From: an uncultured Sphingopyxis sp.
GTDB taxonomy: Bacteria > Pseudomonadota > Alphaproteobacteria > Sphingomonadales > Sphingomonadaceae
Length of the DNA stretch: 64,000 bases
Assembly: GCF_900078365.1 (NCBI RefSeq)
Contig: NZ_LT598653.1
Location: 2,418,001-2,482,000, forward strand
Direction: 5' to 3'
Made by a program: the position numbers and the translations under genes
In this document: piece after piece, positions 58,110-64,000 of the stretch
Layout of the letters: each line of letters begins with the position of its first letter
Position numbering within the stretch: the stretch's first letter is position 1
The notes under the pieces: generated by a model
The model's database searches: none
What the model was told of the DNA's origin: nothing
Seen by the model: the letters and a program-made list of their open reading frames with translations, nothing else

Positions 58110-58890
58110 CCAAATCGGGACGCGCCATCAGCGCCTCGGTCACCCGCAGCGACCGTATATTGTCGACGTCGATCGCCGTGGCTCCGTCGCTGATCAGCAA
58201 CGGGGCGATCTCGACCTTCAGATGACGCGAGATGCGGCTGAAAACATGGTGGATCGGTCCCAGCCCAAAGCGGAAGCGCAAGAGGTTGATCAGGCCAAAC
58301 GCCCGCATCACCCGCAGCGGCTTCTTGACGAACTGCCCTCCGCCGCGAAACGCTTCGGCCGCTTTCAAGGCACCCGGATGGCCGATCCAATAGGCGTTGC
58401 AGTTCGACACAGCGACGTCCGAAAACCCGTAAAAGCGCCGCTGTCCCTCCGGGTGAGCCGCGAGCACATCCTCGCGCCGCGCCAGCGCGACGCCCGCATC
58501 GACCCCGAGCCGCAGCGCCTCGGCTTCGATCTCGGCGATCGTCGCCGGCGTCAGCAGGCAATTGTCGGCCGTCGTGACGAGAAGCGGGAACTCCGCGACG
58601 CCAGCAACCGCGAGGACCGAATCCGCCAGATTGCCGGCAGCCGGCACGATGGTCAGGCGGTCACCCAACGATTGGGCGGCCGGATCTTCCAGAGCGCCCA
58701 GCAAATCGGCGTGATGCGTCGAGGCGAATATATGCGTGGCCGCGCTGGCGGCTGCGCTTTCCAGCACATGCGCTATCATCGGCCGTCCCGCGACCGGGAC
58801 GAGGCATTTGTCCGCCACGCCATGGGCCTGCGCGAGCGCATCCACCGCGCCGGACCTGCGCCCGGCAAGGATCAGGATCGCCCCGCTCAC
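58030..58890 (-). CDS. NTP-transferase domain protein (MobA-like)
   Basis: The 286-aa protein has a nucleotidyltransferase fold: GAILILAGRRSGAVDALAQA, DKCLVPVAGRPMIAHVL and LLVTTADNCLLTPA, as in MobA and sugar-nucleotide transferases. The C-terminal third (LLRFRFGLGPIHHVFSRISRHL) is amphipathic and not shared with MobA. The start is GTG at 58890, overlapping the ATP-grasp stop (GTGA). It would activate a sugar, alcohol or other phosphate with a nucleotide; the substrate is unknown. Confidence 0.85.
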   Translation of the reverse strand: MSGAILILAGRRSGAVDALAQAHGVADKCLVPVAGRPMIAHVLESAAASAATHIFASTHHADLLGALEDPAAQSLGDRLTIVPAAGNLADSVLAVAGVAEFPLLVTTADNCLLTPATIAEIEAEALRLGVDAGVALARREDVLAAHPEGQRRFYGFSDVAVSNCNAYWIGHPGALKAAEAFRGGGQFVKKPLRVMRAFGLINLLRFRFGLGPIHHVFSRISRHLKVEIAPLLISDGATAIDVDNIRSLRVTEALMARPDLVNPRPNCRETPEECGAAGERRLAAAP

Positions 58891-59915
58891 GCCGCGTCGC
58901 GCCGCGCCGCCGCGGGGGCGATCTGGCGGATCATGCTTTCGGCAACGATCGTCTCGATTAACTCGGCATGCGTGAAGCCGGCGACCCGAGCGGAACGCGA
59001 AAACAGCTTTTCCGACCACAAATTGCAGTTGAGATTGACCTCGAGCAGCCGGACATCGCCGGTCGCATGGTCGACGCGGAATTCGAAGCGGCCATAATCG
59101 AACGGATGAAAGACGTCCGCCATCCGCGCCGTATAATCGGCGATCCGGCCGGCGAGGAGCGGATCATCGAACCGCTTGACCGCATATCCGACGTGGCCGA
59201 CCAGATCGCGCTTTTCCTGATAGGTGCGCAGCTGCGCCGGGTCGGCCTGTTCGAAGATCATCATCGGCAGCATCGCGGGCGCGCCATCGAGCGTGATAAC
59301 GGGCACTTCGATATCGCTACCGTCGATAAAGGGCTCGACGATCGCGTCATGGTCGAGCGCGTGGATCTCCGCGATCGAGCGGGCGAGTTCAGCGCGATCA
59401 TGAGCATCGCGCACGCCCCAGGATGCCGAACTGTTATTGGGCTTGATGACCCAGCGCCGCGCAGGAGGGCAGCGCAAGGCATCGACGGGCGCGCCGCGAC
59501 GGAACAAGGCCCAGGGCGCGGTGGGCACGCCACGCGCCGAGGCCTCCAACTTGGTCAGATGCTTGTCGTCCGACAGACCGCGCACGATGGGCGAGGCGCC
59601 CAGATAGGGCAAGCCGTGCCGGTTGCACAGCAGGGGAAGCAGCATTTCGGAATTGAAGAAGCCGCCGCGGTTGAGAAGCGGAAAGACGAAGTCGGCTGCG
59701 GGCCGATCAAAGAGCGCGGCATAGCTGTCGGCGATCGACAGCGCCATGCCAAGCCCCTCGAGCGTTTCGCGCATTTCCCGGTGATAGGGCGCATGGTTGC
59801 CGTCATCGGGATGCAGGCCGCCCGTCCAGCGCGCATGTTTGGCGATGAAAAGCAGGCGCTGCGTTTCGCGCAGATGATCGGGTAGCCGGGTGGGGACGAG
59901 ATCGGTTGTTTTCAT
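58887..59915 (-). CDS. ATP-grasp ligase (D-Ala-D-Ala ligase-like)
   Basis: The 342-aa protein has the ATP-grasp fold. Visible parts are RWVIKPNNSSASWGV (ATP lysine), IVEPFIDGSDIEVPVI, and metal residues in FEFRVDHATGDVRLLEVNLNCNLWSE. The N-terminal part has LLFIAKHARWTGGLHPDDGN. It would form an amide or peptide-type bond using ATP. It is not Ddl itself: no cell-wall genes are near and the sequence is divergent. It is coupled to the NTP-transferase gene. Confidence 0.85.
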   Translation of the reverse strand: MKTTDLVPTRLPDHLRETQRLLFIAKHARWTGGLHPDDGNHAPYHREMRETLEGLGMALSIADSYAALFDRPAADFVFPLLNRGGFFNSEMLLPLLCNRHGLPYLGASPIVRGLSDDKHLTKLEASARGVPTAPWALFRRGAPVDALRCPPARRWVIKPNNSSASWGVRDAHDRAELARSIAEIHALDHDAIVEPFIDGSDIEVPVITLDGAPAMLPMMIFEQADPAQLRTYQEKRDLVGHVGYAVKRFDDPLLAGRIADYTARMADVFHPFDYGRFEFRVDHATGDVRLLEVNLNCNLWSEKLFSRSARVAGFTHAELIETIVAESMIRQIAPAAARRDAA

Positions 59916-60146
59916 GCCCGGCGTTCATCACGCCAAGGTTGCGCGCCAATGACGTATCGGTGACGTGGCTGACATCAAAACGCAAATTCACTGTCACTTT
60001 CCGCAGTCCGCACCGATCGCTTCATGCTTTGCCGAGCATGATTTATCGCTCCGAAACCTCGCCGCGCCGTTCGGCACGCACGGCTCACCGTGGAAGCGCC
60101 GCATTTCGGGCAGCACTTTCCGCGCATGGCTCGTTCCTTCGTCACT

Positions 60147-61199
60147 ATGACAAAGAATATCGCCCTCTCCCGCCCCGCCATGAGCGCGATTGCCGCGTTT
60201 CTGGTTCTGTCCACTCCCGGCGCGTTCGCACAGGAAGCGCCGACGATCACGATGACGCCGCCGGTCGCGGCGCCCACGCCCCAAACCCCGCCGACAGTGC
60301 CGGAGCCGAGCACGCCGGCGCCGGTGACCGCGCCCGAAACCGCGCAGCCCACCACCACGCAGCCGCCGGCGCCGAAACCGGTGATCCGCGTGCCGCTGGA
60401 GATCGAACCGGCGGAAACGACTCCCGCACCGAAAACGGCCGAGCGGGCCGCGCCGGCCCCGGCCAGGAACGAACGCGCCGCGCGGAGTACCCGAACGGCG
60501 GCCGCCCCGGCAGCTGCGCCGGAACCGGTCGCGGATGCGCCCGCCGCCGCTACGGCTCCGACTGAAGATGTCGCACCCGTCGCCGCGCCGATGACCGCCG
60601 CCCCCGAACCAGCCGTCGAGGCAGCATCGCCGCCGCCCATCGAAACGGCGACCACCGGCGGCAGCGATTTCCCTTGGGAACTCGCGGGCGGCGCAGCCGC
60701 GCTGCTCGTCGTCGGCGGCGCCGGTTTCGTCTTTGCTCGCCGCCGTCGCGGCGCGCGCGCGCTTGCCGAAGATGCGCAGGTCTTTGAGCATGAGCCGACA
60801 GCGGCGGCCGAAGCGCAGCCCGCCGAGCAATCGTGGGTTACGCCGGCCTATGCGCCGCGCGAACAGGTCGATGCGCCGCGCACCACGCCCGCCTTCGCAG
60901 CGGCGCCGAGCGGCAGCATGGGGCGCCATGAAGCGATGGCGCTCGCGGGCCCGACGCCCGACAATCCCTTTGCGACGCTCAGCAAGCGCCTCAAGCGTGC
61001 GCGCTTCCTCGATCGTCAGGAGCGCGCCGCTTATGACGAAACATTGGCACAGCAGAAGGATATGACGCGCAAGCCCGTCAGCGCATGGGAAATCGCGCAG
61101 CGCCCGGTCGCTCCCACTACGCGAGGGGAGCAGGACGTCCGCCGTCCCGAACCCGGCCGCGGTCGCCCCGGCCTTCGCCCGGGGCTTGCCCGCAACTGA
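60147..61199 (+). CDS. Ala/Pro-rich single-pass membrane protein
   Basis: The 350-aa protein has a signal peptide (ending GAFAQ), a long Ala/Pro/Thr-rich stretch (residues about 30-175), one transmembrane helix (FPWELAGGAAALLVVGGAGFVFARRRR) and a cytoplasmic tail with NPFATLSKRLKRARFLDRQER. It resembles LPXTG-like or FimV-like layouts without matching them. Function unknown. The start (60147 or 60126) is not well supported by a Shine-Dalgarno. Confidence 0.7.
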   Translation: MTKNIALSRPAMSAIAAFLVLSTPGAFAQEAPTITMTPPVAAPTPQTPPTVPEPSTPAPVTAPETAQPTTTQPPAPKPVIRVPLEIEPAETTPAPKTAERAAPAPARNERAARSTRTAAAPAAAPEPVADAPAAATAPTEDVAPVAAPMTAAPEPAVEAASPPPIETATTGGSDFPWELAGGAAALLVVGGAGFVFARRRRGARALAEDAQVFEHEPTAAAEAQPAEQSWVTPAYAPREQVDAPRTTPAFAAAPSGSMGRHEAMALAGPTPDNPFATLSKRLKRARFLDRQERAAYDETLAQQKDMTRKPVSAWEIAQRPVAPTTRGEQDVRRPEPGRGRPGLRPGLARN

Positions 61200-61222
61200 C
61201 GGGCGAACCTACGCCAAAATGC

Positions 61223-61258
61223 AAAAGGGCGGCGCCTCGCGGCACCGCCCTTTCTTTT
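61223..61258. terminator. Terminator of rplJL and the Ala/Pro-rich gene
   Basis: GGGCGG with inner GCGCC/GGCAC pairs to CCGCCC, flanked by A4 on the left and TTTCTTTT on the right. It lies between two convergent genes. Confidence 0.85.
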
Positions 61259-61302
61259 CGCTGGGACGCGGCCGGCGAACCGGCCGGAACCCGCGAACCG
61301 AA

Positions 61303-61680
<378 letters not shown>

Positions 61681-61736
61681 TTTCATTCTCCATCAGAACC
61701 GGGAAAGCCCGGTGAATTGTCAGGGTAGGTATAAAT

Positions 61737-62252
61737 TTATGCCGCTTCCTTGGCGCCATAGGCACCAAAGACCCGCGCCAGCTGACCAGCCGGGGCCGCC
61801 GCAATCTGGGCAACCTTGGTGGCCGGAGCCTGGAGCAGACCGACAAGCTTGCCGCGCAGTTCGTCGAGCGACGGCAGCGATGCAAGCGCCTTCACGCCTT
61901 CCACGTCGAGGACCACATCCCCCATGCCGCCACCGACGATTTCAAGCTTGTCGTTGGTCTTGGCAAATTCCACCGCGATCTTCGCGGCCGCGACCGGATC
62001 GGTCGAGGCAGCGATGGCCGTGGGGCCGGTCAGCAGGTCGCTGATACCGGTGTAGGAGGTGCCATCGAGCGCGATCTTAGCCAGGCGGTTCTTCGCGACC
62101 TTATAGCTCGCACCCGCGTCGCGCATCTGCTGGCGAAGCACCGTCGACTGGGCGACAGTGAGGCCGAGGTTGCGAATAATCACAACCGAGGCGGCATTCG
62201 ACAGCGTAGCGTTCAGCGAGGATACGGCTTCGGCCTTTTCAGCACGATCCAT
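61737..62252 (-). CDS. rplJ: 50S ribosomal protein L10
   Basis: The 171-aa L7/L12-stalk base protein starts MDRAEKAEAVSSLNATLSNA and has LRQQMRDAGASYKVAKNRLAKIAL and the C-terminal helix that binds L7/L12 dimers (GKLVGLLQAPATKVAQIAAAPA). It lies upstream of rplL by 56 bp. rplK-rplA and rpoB-rpoC are not adjacent. Confidence 0.98.
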   Translation of the reverse strand: MDRAEKAEAVSSLNATLSNAASVVIIRNLGLTVAQSTVLRQQMRDAGASYKVAKNRLAKIALDGTSYTGISDLLTGPTAIAASTDPVAAAKIAVEFAKTNDKLEIVGGGMGDVVLDVEGVKALASLPSLDELRGKLVGLLQAPATKVAQIAAAPAGQLARVFGAYGAKEAA

Positions 62253-62315
62253 GCCTGTTTCTCCACTCATGCCCGAGCGCACGCCGAAGCGAACGGCCGG
62301 GCCGCTAACACACGC

Positions 62316-62402
62316 AAAGGCCTGCGGGACGAATCCCGCCTGTCCTTTGCGCAACGATGTCCGATGGGGTCGGTCAAGCCGCTGGCGCCTGCATCGCAGG
62401 CG
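62316..62402 (-). promoter_or_regulatory. L10 leader with hairpins, upstream of rplJ
   Basis: On the minus strand AAAGGACAGGCGGGA...TCCCGCAGGCCTTT forms a strong stem (62316-62348). A second hairpin CGCCTGC/GCAGGCG lies at 62386-62402, and GAAGGG/CCCTTC further upstream (about 62442-62460). The L10 leader of rplJL mRNA normally binds L10(L12)4 for feedback control. The position fits; the L10 kink-turn motif was not resolved by eye. Confidence 0.55.
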
Positions 62403-62610
62403 GGCGACCGATAAAAGACTGTCCCCGTCTCGGCTGGAAATTAAGAAGGGCATATTCCCTTCACCAACTGTCTCGGACGGAATTGCCGCGGGCGGACCCG
62501 TGGCAACACGGGGGCGCTCTTAGCGGGTTCGGCCGCGAAGTCAAGGATATTGGCGGAAGTTGGCGAAGGTGCCGCGTGGTGTGGCTGCCGCCTCTTGCAA
62601 AGCCTGTTTC

Positions 62611-62622
62611 AAGATATATCTT
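62611..62622 (+). promoter_or_regulatory. AAGATATATCTT palindrome before the PadR gene
   Basis: A perfect 12-bp palindrome 33 bp upstream of the PadR/YqjI-like ATG, in an otherwise GC-rich region. PadR regulators usually bind AT-rich palindromes in their own promoters, so it is probably the operator. Confidence 0.55.
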
Positions 62623-62654
62623 AGACGCATCGAATCGCATGAAGGAGTTTTTGG

Positions 62655-63293
62655 ATGCGACATGGAATGAACCGAGGGGGAATGGACCGGCATGGGTGCG
62701 GCACGCATCATGCCATGCACCGCGCGATGCGTCAGGCGATGCGGCACGGTGGACGCGGATTCGGACATGGTTTCGGCGGCGGCCGCGGCTTCGGCGGGCG
62801 CTTTCGCGACGATGACGACGGCCGCGGGCGGCGGCGGCGGATGTTCGACAGCGGTGAGCTGCGGCTCGTCCTGCTCAAGCTGATCGCCGACGAACCGCGC
62901 CACGGATACGACCTGATCCGCCGGATCGAGGAGCTGACCGGCGGTGCCTATGCACCGAGCCCCGGCGTCATCTATCCGACGCTGACGATGCTCGACGATA
63001 TGGGGCTGATCGAGGCGGCCGACAGCGAGGGCGCGAAGAAATTGTTCGCAATCACCGAAGCCGGCACGGCCGAGCTGGACGCGAACCGAGAGAGTGCCGA
63101 ACGCCTGATTGCGCGCCTGGCCGAAATCGGCGAAGAGCGCCAGCGCACCGACAGCGCCTCGGTCCGCCGCGCGATGGGCAATCTGAAGGCGGTGCTGATG
63201 AACCGGCTCGGCGAGCGCGACCTCGATGAGGCAACGCTGCACGACATCGTCGCGCTGATCGACGAGGCGGCGCAGAAGATCGAGCGGCTGTGA
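62655..63293 (+). CDS. PadR-family regulator resembling YqjI
   Basis: The 212-aa protein has a Met/His/Gly-rich N-terminus (residues 1-50, including GMDRHGCGTHHAMHRAMRQA) and a PadR winged helix: ELRLVLLKLIADEPRHGYDLIRRIEELTGGAYAPSPGVIYPTLTMLDDMGLI. This is the layout of E. coli YqjI, a metal-responsive repressor of a ferric reductase gene. The N-terminal His/Cys/Met residues could bind nickel or iron. The ATG follows AAGGAG. Confidence 0.9.
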   Translation: MRHGMNRGGMDRHGCGTHHAMHRAMRQAMRHGGRGFGHGFGGGRGFGGRFRDDDDGRGRRRRMFDSGELRLVLLKLIADEPRHGYDLIRRIEELTGGAYAPSPGVIYPTLTMLDDMGLIEAADSEGAKKLFAITEAGTAELDANRESAERLIARLAEIGEERQRTDSASVRRAMGNLKAVLMNRLGERDLDEATLHDIVALIDEAAQKIERL

Positions 63294-63613
63294 TGGGTAT
63301 CAGCGCGACGGCGAACGTCCCGACCGCCCATGCGAGCAGATATCTGCAGCAATTGTGCAAGCATTGGCAGCATAATCTCGCGGTGACCTTCACCCCCGAG
63401 CATGGCACCGTGAGTTTTCCCAAGGATGCGCGCGGCGCGGCATGGGAAGGCGACGCGCTAGTCACCTTCGATGCCGGAGCCGACGCGCTGTCGGTCCGGA
63501 TCGACGCAAGCAGCGCCGCGCATGCCGAAGCGATGAAGGAAGTCGTCGCGCGCCACCTCGACCGCTTCGCCTTTCGCGAAGCCCCGCTGGCGTTCGACTG
63601 GGCGCCGGCCTGA
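63293..63613 (+). CDS. DUF2218 protein
   Basis: The 106-aa protein matches DUF2218: an N-terminal ARYLQQLCKHWQHN-like block, FTPEHGTVSFPK in the middle, and VVARHLDRFAFRE at the end. DUF2218 is often found near or fused to siderophore-interacting/ferric reductase proteins. The ATG overlaps the PadR stop (TGATG), so the two genes are coupled; together they point to iron handling. Confidence 0.85.
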   Translation: MGISATANVPTAHASRYLQQLCKHWQHNLAVTFTPEHGTVSFPKDARGAAWEGDALVTFDAGADALSVRIDASSAAHAEAMKEVVARHLDRFAFREAPLAFDWAPA

Positions 63614-63740
63614 AACCCGGCCCGCGCCGCCGCCGTCGCGGCCGGCGCGGGCCTTTCGGCTTGCGGAACGCGGGGCGGCGGTGGCACGTTGAACGGGCAC
63701 CGCCCCCTCCCCGGCGGCCATGACGACGAAAGGAATATCC

Positions 63741-64000
63741 GTGTCCGAGCCCCAAGGCCTGCTTTGCCCGACCTGCCGCGTGAATTTGACGATGTCGGAA
63801 CGTCAGGGGATCGAGATCGATTATTGCCCGCAATGCCGCGGCGTGTGGCTCGATCGCGGCGAACTCGACAAGATCATCGAGCGCAGCGAAGCCGCAAGCG
63901 CCCCTGCCCCCGCGCCGCGCGCGTCGGCGCCCCCGCCGCCGGAGCCCCGGTCTCGCGATCATGACGACCGCTATCATGGCCGCGACGATCGCTATTACGG
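63741..64000 (+). CDS. Zinc-ribbon (TFIIB-type) protein, cut by the window edge
   Basis: 86 codons are visible. The N-terminal zinc ribbon reads LLCPTCRVNLTM...IEIDYCPQCRGVWLDRGELDKIIE, the zf-TFIIB family pattern. A Pro/Ala-rich linker and an Asp/Arg/Tyr/His-rich part (RDHDDRYHGRDDRYY) follow and run off the edge. The GTG at 63741 has AAAGGA six bases upstream; the in-frame ATG at 63720 does not. Confidence 0.85.
   Translation, partial: MSEPQGLLCPTCRVNLTMSERQGIEIDYCPQCRGVWLDRGELDKIIERSEAASAPAPAPRASAPPPPEPRSRDHDDRYHGRDDRYY

Overview
The window reads as a chromosomal segment of a GC-rich alphaproteobacterium of the order Sphingomonadales, most likely Sphingopyxis or a close relative. This is inferred from gene content: a TonB receptor/flavin halogenase/SapC locus, the alphaproteobacterial ctaC-ctaD-ctaB-ctaG-ctaE order, class I lysyl-tRNA synthetase, the plsX-fabH-ihfA-merR order, an EcfG-type promoter, and intergenic spaces packed with GC-rich inverted repeats. 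Nothing looks like a prophage, plasmid or insertion sequence. No tRNA, rRNA or CRISPR array was recognised.

Layout. 1-5.6 kb (minus): outer-membrane uptake locus (TonB receptor, tryptophan-halogenase-like protein, SapC, start of a further gene) behind a LacI-like operator. 5.6-14.4 kb (minus): aa3-type cytochrome oxidase genes with assembly factors (ctaC, ctaD, ctaB, a 49-aa membrane protein, ctaG, ctaE, DUF983, SURF1), then thrC and a methyltransferase. 14.6-18.5 kb (plus): pyrE-pdxJ-acpS-lepB and an AI-2E-family permease. 18.5-36.5 kb: mixed metabolic and signalling genes (FKBP, rpsU, class II aldolase, orphan 2Fe-2S subunit, RcnB-like protein, amidohydrolase, MscS channel, GGDEF-EAL-PilZ protein, desaturase, short asparaginase, lysS, PilZ protein, helicase, SixA). 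36.5-38.0 kb: four small overlapping or closely spaced genes of unknown function, one with an antitoxin-like DUF2384 domain. 38.4-41.6 kb: rpmF-plsX-fabH-ihfA-merR. 41.9-50.7 kb: MAPEG, MBL hydrolase, aspartic protease, YgfZ, pyrC, RarD, small envelope proteins, CsbD. 50.8-54.1 kb: a segment bounded by two near-identical 191-bp inverted repeats and holding a three-repeat periplasmic protein plus a DUF2975/XRE/membrane-protein operon. 54.1-64 kb: GGDEF protein, divergent TetR/carotenoid oxygenase, an NTP-transferase/ATP-grasp pair, rplJ-rplL, and a YqjI-like PadR/DUF2218 pair.

How the parts work together. The oxidase block is a complete assembly line: structural subunits, heme O synthesis, CuB insertion and SURF1. 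plsX-fabH sit with rpmF as in most bacteria. Three proteins use or sense cyclic di-GMP by domain content. The most unusual items are the four-gene cassette at 36.6-38.0 kb, the structured intergenic stretch beside it, the NTP-transferase/ATP-grasp pair that overlaps a convergent carotenoid oxygenase gene, the 191-bp inverted repeats, and repeat elements that seem to supply Shine-Dalgarno sequences to acpS and pyrC. All calls come from reading the sequence; no database search was run.
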